Shown here in pieces: positions 52,887 through 62,800 of a stretch of 64,000 nt of DNA. The notes under the pieces are model-generated. The model searched no databases. It saw only the letters and a list, made by a program, of their open reading frames with translations, and was not told the DNA's origin. Numbering within the stretch: the first letter of the stretch is position 1; each line of letters opens with the position of its first letter. The DNA is taken from assembly GCA_946800325.1 (NCBI GenBank), contig OX326958.1, positions 21,092,414 through 21,156,413 of the forward strand. Direction: 5' to 3'. Source of the stretch: Luzula sylvatica. Taxonomy: Eukaryota; Streptophyta; Magnoliopsida; Poales; Juncaceae. Position numbers and translations under genes: made by a program.

Positions 52887-55330
52887 GTTACAAGAAATAT
52901 AACGCAGCTCCCACTAACCTTCATGTGTACACAAAGTTTCCATTCGTTTCGACAATTTTATAACAGTTTATAATTTTGTCAAAACGAATATTCCAATTCC
53001 GAGAAGCTTTCTCTAATCCATCATATGGATCGTTAAAGCGTGCATATCTTATCCCCGATTCTTATGAATCGACAAAACCATAAGGTTGTGTCAAGTACAC
53101 ATCCTTTCATAAAATTTCTGTCAAGAAATTCGGTTTTGACATCCATTTGGCCACATCACATAGTCATAATACGCGACCATGGCAAGCAGAATTTCGAGAA
53201 TGGGAAAGCATGGCAACAAGCGAAAACGTTTCTTCATAGTCCGACTATGAATTGCATGAAACTTTTCGCAAAAAGCCTCGCTTTACATATATGCGTATTC
53301 CTATCCATGTCGGTTCTTCATCTTGAAAAACCCACTCACATTTCACGGGTCTAACCTAGAAAGTAATGAAATCAAGTTCTAAACTTGATAATTCACATGG
53401 ATCGAATCTCAGACTTCATGACACCATGTCATGTGGAATCAATTTTTCATAGCATCCTTGTAGGATATCGAATCATCATATGATTTCAATCTATCATCAT
53501 TAGCCACGATAAATCCGTATTTACCGGCTTATGATATAGCCTACTTGATCTACGAAAAATTCCTTTGTGTGTTCGACTTGCGTTCATCAACTCTTGATGA
53601 AGCCATGTCAACTTTCATCGGTACAATGTTCATTTTCAAATCACGAACTCTTTCGAGATTTATTCTACTCCCACTAGCCCGCATAGAGAGAAATGGCACC
53701 AAGTTCCAAACTTGTGCGCATCTAGTCCTCCTACAAGAAGGCATCTCTTCGAGCCACGAAAATCTCATTTTCGTCGGGACGTTTTAACTAATACCCTTTA
53801 GTTTCCTTAAGGATAAACGAACAATTTCCAGATTTGGGATTGAGTTTAACCGAAACAAATTTCGAAATACACTCACATCCTCAAATCTGTACAAGTGACA
53901 AATTCGGAACCATTCCGATCCATATCTCATATGGCGTCTTTTGTACCGATTAGAAGGTTTATGGTTCATATCTTATATGCAACCATTCATTACTGCCGCT
54001 GTCTCAAGGGCGTATCCCCAAAACATTTTTGGGAGATCTTATTGACTCATCATTTATCGAACCATGTCCAACATGCGTTCATTTCCTCTTTTCGGACACA
54101 TCTCAATGTTCCGAATAAAGGCAATCGTGAAACGATTCCACAATCATAAATGATCATTAATATTCATAACTCAAATATCGCCTCTTCGATCCTATCGAAA
54201 GGTTTAGCTCAAATACTCGCCTTCTCGATCCTATCGAAAAGCTTTGATTTTCTTGCTTAGTTGATTTCGTATTTCGTTTTTTTTTTTTTTTTTTTTTTTA
54301 AAACTATTTGAATCTTTCAAAAGTCTCTGTTTCGGCACGCATTAAATTAGATATTTTCATATCTACTTTAACCGTCCATAAACTTAACAAAATACCGATA
54401 GCCTCCTCTTGCCTCGGAACTTATCGGAACATCATATGTAAATATAATTTCCAATAATTCGCTGGATCTTTCTCCAATACTTTGGAGAATGATGCCATTT
54501 GTCGTTTTGCCTATTAAATAAGTATTGCATTAATCAATCAAATCTAATTCGAATGATTATAGCATTCCATCACATGGAATCTAGATACGCGTATCTCGTT
54601 TATATGGCCAAGACGGCAATGCCAAAAGAAGCAATCAACTTCTAGGTTTAATCCTCCTCGGATTTCACCATTATTTGAGTCACTAGTTTGGACAACTCCT
54701 TGTCCGAACTTTCCATTTTGGAAAACATTTTCCCAAAATACCCTTAGACATACATTTCTTTCGATCCCTCTTTTGAATTACAAGGACATCCACGCATCTA
54801 TATGCATTGGATTCCTCGGAAACTCTGAGCATCTCCAATTCAAATTTAAATCGCATCATATGCAATTTCGGGATCGACTTATCTATCGAATGCATATGAT
54901 ATTCGGTCACGAACATCAAATCTCGTACCATCAACACACGAGTGTTAATCAAAGACCCATAAGGCGTCTCAAAATTAACCTACTCTTTGAGCCGCATTGA
55001 GTCATTCAACGCGCTCTAGCTCTTGAAACTATTTCATGAGTGTTGTGTTTTACTTTCATATACACCCGAATTCTCAAAACAATTTTGAGAAATTTGCGTC
55101 TATACATGCCACCACAAGGCACGTAATATTGTTCGATTCCTTCTTAAGTTTATCGAACCCGGCTTTCTCTAAAGCCAAAGCCTCGAGCCCCGAATCTACC
55201 ATTTCCGTGTCCAACACGTTCCTTTAAGTCTAAGAACTATTCTTTGACTATCAAGGTTAATAACGGTAATTCCGGCCCAAAAGCCATCTATCATATCGAT
55301 CTAATCGATATATTTGGTGTTGCTTGAAAA
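52887..55330 (-). pseudogene. 5' part of decayed gag-pol of element D
   Basis: Continues D after the E insertion. Fragments in minus orientation: MNHKPSNRYKRRHMRYGSEW (53969 down), a piece with INLERVRDLKMNIVPMKVD (53768 down), gag side VLVIQKRDRKKCMSKG (54952 down) and a gag start near 55322. A 22-25 bp poly-T run at about 54278-54299 interrupts it and is absent from E. Breaks match those of E, showing a common defective ancestor. Confidence 0.82.
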
Positions 55331-56237
55331 CATAATTCTAAACGGATGATGAAGATTAATTCCTAACCGTGCGTACTTAATCTATATGCTTATATGATAA
55401 TTATATGATAGTGTTATTTTATCGAATCGATAACCCTCATACCGATACGGGACTCCAAGTCCATAACACTCAAGATCCATATATCACGATCCTCCCATAA
55501 GTTGCTTTGGCAGACGAATGGGATCTCGCTATTTAGGTAGGATTATATCCAATCGCATCCAATGCGACTCTTGAACCTTTATAGGATTTCGGTGATGAAT
55601 CGTATCCAATACAATCCCAGTTCCGTGTGTGCATCCTATCTATGCCCCGAACTTCCAATCAAGTCGGCTTTGGCCTCAACCCTTACTGGCTAGAACGGTT
55701 AAGTCACAACCATACTCATCGTATCGTTCAAATAAACTACTAATAAGTCGGCTTTGGCCTTAACCCTTATCAGTCCCTATTTAACGCTTGCCACCCCGTC
55801 GATGACTACAATAACCCATGTCGGCTTTGGCCTTAAACCATGTGAGACGTAGTACCGATCATAGTGGTTGTGAATATGGAAGGCATTTCCATGACTTAAA
55901 TATTATGAGGGATCATGCCATTGCACGTTTCTAAATCCGTGACATAATCCAATTATATCACTATCACAAGATTTTCATAAATGCATATGTATTTATTTGG
56001 CAGTCTAATTATTCTAAATAATTATCTAATTATATGCTAGTATGATTGATGCCGATCAAATCGATATAAAGAACTCAATATTCCAAGTTGTGTAGCCAAA
56101 GTTGTGTAGCCAAAGTTGGGGAACTTATCATATGCAGTGCGTATATCATAAAATTTTACTTGGCTACGAATGTACGACTACATTCGTTTATCCTTGTGTA
56201 CACTTTTACGGTTGATCCTGAAACTGTATTTCCTTCA
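55331..56237 (-). other. Truncated leader and 5' LTR stub of element D
   Basis: Leader with the three CCAAAGCC repeats (complement) up to about 56118. A short duplication GTGTAGCCAAAGTT follows, then about 40 bp of unrelated filler, then the last 78 bp of the LTR (56160-56237). The PBS and most of the LTR are missing. Confidence 0.8.
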
Positions 56238-56242
56238 GTAAC

Positions 56243-56461
56243 ATCATTCGAGTCCTTCTTAAGTTTCTCAAACGCGGCCTTTTCTTCAACCGTAGCATCG
56301 GTGCCCGGTTCCACTAGTTCCGTATCCAATACGTGACTTTTGCCCTCTTGCCTAAGAACTATTCTCACGTTTCGGTGCCAGTCCAAGTAGTTCCGACCCA
56401 AGAGCTTATCTTTTTCTAACGCCGATCTAATCGACATGGTGTTGGTGTTACTAGAAGACAT
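56243..56461 (-). pseudogene. gag N-terminal part of element F, split by D
   Basis: Reads MSSSNTNTMSIRSALEKDKL then LLGRNYLDWHRNVRIVLRQE and on to EKLKKDSNDV, where the GTAAC duplication and element D follow. The open frame runs on into the LTR stub of D (EGNTVSGSTVKVYT), an artefact. Its continuation is at 41063. Confidence 0.9.
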
Positions 56462-57245
56462 ATTCTACAAATGAAATTAAGATTGATTACTAACATTGCG
56501 TACTTATCCTATAGGCTTACATGATGATTATATGAATGTGTTATTTTTATCGAATCGATAACCCTCATACCGATACGGGACTCCTAGTCCATAACACTCA
56601 AGACCCATATTTGCGTTCCTCCCACAAGTGACTTTAGCCTATCGGGTGGGATCCCGTTATTTAGGTAGGATTATATCCAATCGCATCATATGCGACTCTT
56701 GAACCTTTATAGGATTTCGGTGATAGATCATATCATATACAATCCCATTTCCATGTGTGCATCCTATCTATGCCCCGAACTCCAATCCGATTGGCCTAGC
56801 TGGACGGTTAAGTCACAACCATATCCAACGTATCATTCAAATAAGCTACTAGTGAGTCGATTTTAGCCTGGGCCTCACAAGTCCTGATTTAACGCTTGCC
56901 ACCCTTTCGATAATTACAATATCACGTGCCCGACTTTAGCTTGAACCCACGTGAAACGTAACACCAAACTCGGTGGTTGTGGACATGGAAGGCATTTCCA
57001 TGACTTAAATATTATGAGGGATCATGCCTATGCATGTTTAATTAATTCGTGACATAATCATATTATATCACTATCACAAGATTTCAAAATGCATATGATT
57101 TATTTAGGGAGACTAATTATTCTAAATAATTAATTATCTAATATGCTAGAATGATTGATGCCGATCATATCGATATAAAGAACTCAAAATTCCGAGTTGT
57201 GTAGCCAAAATTATCACGAAAACAAAATCCGCAAACAGAAACTAT

Positions 57246-57726
57246 TCCGTTATAACGCACCATAGTCCGTTATAACGGAACCACAGTTTCCAATATTCCG
57301 TTACAATGGAATTCAAGTCCGTTACAACGCTGTTTATTCCGGAGTTTGGCCAAAATTTCAGAAACATGTCCGTTATAACGCAACCTAGGTCCGTTACAAC
57401 GCTATTTTCTGCAAACTTGTGTTCAAATTGCCAGAAACATGTCCGTTACAACGGATCATATCCGTTACAACGGACTCCAAAAGACACCATAGGCATCCCC
57501 GCATCCTCGTATCACATACAAGGTCCGTTACAACGGAACCCTGTCCGTTACAACGGACTATACGTTTATTCACAGTCCACCTCACATCCCTGCATCATAT
57601 GCAGGGTCCGTTACAACGGAACTCCAAGTCCATTATAACGGACTATGTGATTTTCGCAGAAATTCCCAATTTCCTGTATCTTATACAGTGTCCGTTACAA
57701 CGGATCAACCAGTCCGTTGTAACGGA
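57246..57726. repeat. Array of palindromic TCCGTTACAACGGA motifs in F leader
   Basis: About fourteen copies in 480 bp of TCCGTTacAACGGA, TCCGTTatAACGGA or TCCGTTgtAACGGA, some with one arm mutated (TCCGTTATAACGC, GTCCATTATAACGGAC). They lie in the leader between PBS (57974) and gag (56461), 0.8-1.3 kb downstream of the F TATA box (58530-58537, minus). The motif is the same as in the Athila-like LTR at 25222-25562. Confidence 0.92.
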
Positions 57727-57973
57727 CTATGCGATTTTTCTGCTGTTTCGTCTGTTTTCGCTCGTTTCCAAAACGAATATTCATGAAACCTTTTCATGAT
57801 CATTCCTAGATACTCTCAATCAACTTTTGATCGATCTCTAGCGAATTGCACTTGTGATTTTAACGGAATTTGACTTTCTCTATATGTAACATCATGCAAA
57901 CGGGTACGAACTTTGATAACCCGTGCGTATATCGAATATACGACTATGATTCGACCCTCGAATCATGGCGATC

Positions 57974-57985
57974 GCTCTGATACCA
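57974..57985 (-). promoter_or_regulatory. Primer-binding site of element F (initiator tRNA-Met)
   Basis: Complement of TGGTATCAGAGC, one base from the LTR at 57987. It shows that the LTR at 57987 is a 5' LTR of a minus-strand element. Confidence 0.95.
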
Positions 57986-57986
57986 C

Positions 57987-58996
57987 TGTTGGGGATTCTA
58001 CCCTGCCCCGGGCCCGCGCAGCGGATATGTAGGCCCGGTCCGGTTACCCGATTCCCGAGATCACGCCATGACTTCGAAGGGTACGATGCAATTAAGAAGA
58101 TTAGATTCATACCAGTGCAAAATTGATTGCACACGAAGGGTTGATTGCTATTCTTCTTTTCGTGTCACGTTGGTGACAATCCGCGTGTCCCACACCACGC
58201 GTCTTTCACCGTTCGTTGACGTTGCCGATTCACTCGATTTCGTCTCCGACTGAAATTACTCGTCCGAATCGATCACAACTGAAAGAGCCCCAATTGTTTC
58301 TCCTCTATGTGTATCCATCTTGACTCGTAAGACGTCGGTCACGGGTGCAACTGCCTAGACGATGCACCGGCGAACTTGCTTGATTGTTTGATTCTCTATA
58401 CCGGAAAACTCCTTTTCACGGTTTTCTCTCTTTGCACCCTTTCACTCTCTAGAAAGTTGTCTCACAATTTTCTGGAATATTCTGAATGAATTGGACTGAA
58501 TCACTTACTTCGATAAGAGAGAATTATCCTATTTATATCACATAGGATTAGGATGGGCCAAAAGACATGTATATCCAATATACACTCTTTCACACAGAAA
58601 ACTTCATGAACCTGTTCAGTATTCTGTCCATACGAAATTGGTAAATTCCTCTGAAAGAAAATCAACCTACATGAAAGTAGTAGATAATCTTATTATATAC
58701 CCAACCCAATTTAGCCTGGCCCAATTGGAGTTCGTATGCAAAAGTTATGACTGTTTTACTAACTGTATGTCATACTGTTGCACCCTTTCGATATTTCATA
58801 GAAACGACACTTATACTTCGTTCATATGAAACATATTTCTACATGAAGGTTGTAGATAATCTTATTATCTATCTAACCCAATTTGAACCATTCAAATTGG
58901 ATTTTCCTACTGAAAAATATGACCACGAATGTACGCTTACTTTCGTTTATCCTTGTGTACACTTTTGCGGTTGATCCTGAAATTGTATTTCCTTCA
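57987..58996 (-). repeat. 5' LTR of element F, mosaic with element A
   Basis: 1010 bp. From the PBS side to about 58600 it matches the F 3' LTR (35227) in long diagnostic stretches that differ from A. Towards the outer end several positions match A instead (CATGAACCTG, CTGAAAGAAAATCAACCTAC, GTACGCTTAC, TTTTGCGGTTG). It is followed by the ATGTC duplication of A, not by ATGAA. Confidence 0.85.
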
Positions 58997-59001
58997 ATGT
59001 C

Positions 59002-61130
59002 TTAATGCACTGATTAAAAAAAATACAAAAATGCCTAAACACAAGCAACGCACAATTTATCATATAGCCAAAGATGTATGACAAAAAAGTAAATTATAAA
59101 ACAAAAATTATTTGAATTGTGTCGGCTCTTGAACAATTTAAATAGTTATTGTTTTAAAATTTATCGTGATCATAATTTACTGAGACAAACCGTCAAAAAT
59201 TTGGTGATGCTTAATAGTTTATTCAATACTTCATGCGTGACTAAGTACAAAAAAAACATTCTATACCAGCTTCACAACTTACTTTAGAGTATTTAATTAT
59301 GAACTGAAAAACTATATTCCGGACATTGTTTGGGCCCAAAAAAAGACACGTTGTTTCCTTCACAATAAAAAACAATACAAATTGTGCATACATGGAAAAA
59401 ATACACTGGGAATACATTGCTCAATTTACAATTAAATAAAATTGTAAATCAAAAGAAGTTCCCGATTAAAAACGCAACAAATGCAATGATTTACATACCT
59501 AACAAATTATTGAGTAAAAATGATGTTCGAATCCAATTAGAATCATCGAATTATTATGAACGGCAATACAAAAAAACAAATAAAATTAATGTGAACCGGA
59601 CTTTACTATATTCTGCACCTTATTTTGGCTTCTTTTTTCAAATGTTACAACACACAAAAAAAAAAAAATCAGCATCATGCGCCAACACGACCACAAAATC
59701 AAAAAGTATTCAAACAAACATACAATTACAAATATAAAAACTTGGATCACTCTGTTGTAACTTTTTATTGTCTTTTCTTTGTATTGCCAATGATGTATGA
59801 CAAAAAAAATTATAAAACAAAAACTATTTGAATCGTACAAGATAGCCGGCTCTTGAACAATTCAAATAGTTATTGTTTTAGAATTTATTGTGATCATAAT
59901 TTACTGAAGCAAACAATTAAAAATTCGGCGATGCTCAACAGTTTGTTCAATATTTCATCCGTAACTTCATACAAAATAACATTATATACCAGCTTGACAT
60001 AAAAAAGGACACGTTGTCTCCTTCGCAATAACAAACCTTATATTAAAAACATCACATTGTACTGATGCATTGCCCTGCATGACTAATATAAGAATCGCAA
60101 ACACAATAAAAAAATTTACATGACTATTTCGCCACACTCAATTACAAATCGAACCACTTCCAATGACCCCGCAGCGAGAACAACACAAAACACGCACACA
60201 CACAAAACAAGCCCGCACGAGTTTACTCTATTTTGGCTAATTTGAATATAAATATTACCAGAAAAGAATTTGTTCACATGGCATTTTTTTTATAAGATTA
60301 AAAAAATATATTGTAGTTGTACTTTAAAAACATGGGTTGATTGCCAATGAGGTGTGCTGAAATGTATAATGATCATAATATGAGAAATATATTTGTTTTT
60401 TAAGAAGCCGGATCCTAAAAAACAAATGTTAAGAAGCCGGATCCTAAAAAACAAAAAATTAGTTCACTGACAAATGTTTATATCCTTCAAATATATATCC
60501 TCATTGACATGTTTGACTCATCTGTTAGAATTTGTTCTTTTTCATGACAACATCACATTGTACGAATTTGTTCTTTTTCATGACATGTTTGTGAAATACG
60601 TATCTATCAAAAATAAATGTGTCTATGTTAATGACATTCAATTGAAATAAGCTCATTTCATGATATTCAGGAAAAAAAAATGATCGATGTTCTAAAAAAT
60701 GTTCGTTCAACTTCATTAGTCGTGCTACACATATGCAAGAAATTAAAAAAACTACATCGTTCGTGATGTACCAAAAAACTAACAAATGTTCACTGAATTT
60801 GTCTTCCATTGATGATCTATAAGAAAATTCACATTGACCATAATATGAAAATTAAACAAGTAACAAATCTCCATTACTCAGCATGTATGAAGAAATCTTG
60901 ACAATATATACGAAAACTAAGAAATGTTCATTGAACTTAATTAGACGCCATACGAATGTACAATGAGACAAAAAAAAAATCATCATGCATAAATAAACTA
61001 AGAATTTTTTATTGAATTTATCTCTCAACGATCATGACATGAATAATAAAAAATTAAGAAATGTTCTCCTGATCATCTATAAAATGTGTTTATCAAAAGT
61101 TATAGCTAACATGTATTTGAATACGAAAAC
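59002..61130. other. AT-rich gene-free region, probably part of a Helitron-like element
   Basis: No coding sequence supportable; ORFs are Lys/Asn/Thr-rich by-products of AT content. It holds the hairpin modules listed separately, several TGTTCATTGAA-type phrases and a direct repeat TTAAGAAGCCGGATCCTAAAAAACAAA near 60400-60455. It ends at the Helitron-like terminus at 61758. Confidence 0.5.
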
Positions 61131-61337
61131 GAGCATCATCATCATCATCATCATCATCATCATATCATCATCATCATCATCATCATCATCATTGTTGTCT
61201 AGATTTTGCCGATGATGTATAAATAATAGACAAATTTTACAACAATAACTATTTGAATTGTTCAAGAAAGCCGGCTCTTGAACGATTCAAATAATAATTG
61301 CTGTAAAATTTATACATATCATGATTTACTGAGGCAA
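59068..61337. repeat. Three copies of a hairpin module around CCGGCTCTTGAAC
   Basis: Copies at about 59068-59186, 59790-59912 and 61215-61337. Each has ATGTATGAC/ATAAA.., TTTTACAACAATAACTATTTGAAT, a central CAAGAAAGCCGGCTCTTG-like hairpin and then the inverse ATTCAAATAGTTATTGTTTTA, followed by GATCATAATTTACTGA. Each module can fold into a stem of about 40-45 bp. The first has lost part of the centre. Confidence 0.82.
61134..61193. repeat. ATC trinucleotide microsatellite
   Basis: (ATC)n of about 60 bp with one ATATC break. Ser-, Ile- and Met-rich ORFs across it are artefacts. Confidence 0.95.
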
Positions 61338-61728
61338 AACACATAATATTTATAGATTTTATTCTTGAATGAAATTGTCCATTTGTTTCGATGTACTTAA
61401 CTATATAACATTCCAATAATGTAACTAATGGAAACTTTTTTTTGTTGTCATTTTTAGTTTCTTTTATTATTAGAAGTTATTTTATTTTTTGTTGCGGGAT
61501 ATTTATATTTTCGGTATTGTATTATTTGTGTAACGTACGATGTATTCATGATTTGTTGATATTATATGCGCAAGGATCACATATAATATATTATATTTAT
61601 TTATGTATATTCGACAAATTATAGTAAAATGGTTCAAATAAAAAATCAAATACCAGGCAAAAGAAACCAAAATAAAAATTAATATATGAAAAAGAAATAA
61701 TCACGAACTCGAGAACAACCATGCACCT

Positions 61729-61758
61729 CACGCGCAATTGCGCGTGGGGAGAAGCTAG
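61729..61758 (+). mobile_element. Helitron-like 3' terminus
   Basis: 18-bp perfect palindrome CACGCGCAATTGCGCGTG (61729-61746), then GGGGAGAAG and CTAG at 61755-61758, followed by T. This is the canonical Helitron 3' end (hairpin, then CTRR, host T). The 5' terminus (TC..) was not pinned down, but the hairpin modules upstream probably belong to the element. Confidence 0.7.
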
Positions 61759-62670
61759 TTAAATAATAATGCTTAACATTTTATTATGTAAATATGATAC
61801 TTAAAATTTTATTATGTAAAAATACATTTTTTGGCATTGAATATCGTCTTACATAATATTTTTACAAATTTAAATGATATTAAACAGTATCTATGAACTA
61901 TGTTAATATTGATATCAAAATAAAGAGAAAATTGAAATGAATATATTTGATTGATTTTTAAAATTAAATTTCTAAAATAATATTAGTATATGTTGTATGT
62001 TTTATAATTGTACATATTATATTGTATTTCATATATAAAATTTTCATCTTACCTTGCACTCACATTTAATCATGTAATCTTATGAAATGATAATAATTGA
62101 ATAAATTTAGTTAATGTGAACATAATCAATAATAATAGATCACGTCATTACTGTATGATGATGTGACTTTCTAAGAAAGCTTAAAATATCATGTAAAATA
62201 ATACACATAAATAGCTACAAATAATTATGATTATAAAAAATCAATAATTAATCAATTGTCTAAATTTTATCACATTTCATAATCTAATGATTGATATGAA
62301 TGTCATGATGTGACACAAAAAAATTACACAACTTTACAAAATAAATGCGGATAAATACTAGCTCTTTTTTTCAATCCGGTCCATATAAACAATTCCCAAT
62401 ATATAAAATATCCTAGCTCTTTTATTTCACCAAACTCTTTCTCGTGAGCTTTTATCTCCGGGGTTATATACGAACACCTCCACAAACAGACAAAAGTTGT
62501 ATTGATACGTCAATCGAAGGAGAGTTGAAAGAGGTTAATTAGAATGATTAGCATCAAATAAATGTTTATATGTATAGATTCAATTAAAAAGTCTAACCAA
62601 TCCGATTAATCCCCATCGATTGACGCATCAAGAAATATTTTATGTGTTCATGGAGCATGATATATATTGG
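61759..62670. other. AT-rich intergenic sequence
   Basis: No gene, RNA or repeat recognised. A GC-richer patch (about 62440-62480, CTCCGGGGTTATATACG) has no identifiable content. Confidence 0.5.
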
Positions 62671-62800
62671 GAAATTTTACTATGCCCCCCAGTTTCCCCC
62701 CACCATTGATGATTGAGTCATCATACGTCATGGTGGCTTTGTATTGATTGGAATCTCCAATTATTCAAATTCCCCCCCACTTTACATTCAAATTTCCCAC
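62671..62800. repeat. Partial MITE-like end (AAATTTTACTATGCCCCCCA)
   Basis: GGGAAATTTTACTATGCCCC..GTTTCCCCCCACCATTGATGATTGA resembles the left end of the foldback element at 15032. I did not find its matching right arm within the window. Confidence 0.5.

Larger units (their letters stand above)
41069..56237 (-). mobile_element. Copia element D, inserted in gag of F
   Basis: Flanked by a 5-bp duplication GTAAC (41064-41068 and 56238-56242); the gag frame of F continues across the insertion point. 3' LTR complete (41069-42068), then polypurine complement GTCTCCCACTC. The 5' end is damaged: only the outer 78 bp of the 5' LTR (56160-56237) remains, joined through about 40 bp of filler to the leader at about 56118. 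Coding sequence is highly degenerate. Element E interrupts it at 44297/52887. Confidence 0.88.
32504..58996 (-). mobile_element. Nested Ty1/copia complex; outermost element A
   Basis: The whole interval is flanked by a perfect 5-bp duplication ATGTC (32499-32503 and 58997-59001) and has LTR termini TGTTGG.. and ..CCTTCA at its outer edges. Of the oldest element (A) only the 3' LTR (32504-33495), its 3' internal part (33496 to about 34730) and an inverted leader/gag piece (34798-35226) remain. The rest is younger elements F, D and E of the same family, one inside another. The outer right LTR is a mosaic, so element A's own 5' half was probably removed by recombination between its 5' LTR and that of F. 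Confidence 0.85.

Noticed and set aside
32504..58996. Integration of the three-LTR complex as a single recombinant cDNA (autointegration product)
   Set aside because: The single ATGTC duplication allows it, but the mosaic 5' LTR and older divergence of A's 3' LTR fit sequential insertion plus LTR recombination better.
59384..61265. Several Lys/Asn- or Ser/Met-rich ORFs
   Set aside because: Produced by AT-rich repeats and the ATC microsatellite; no domain or codon structure.
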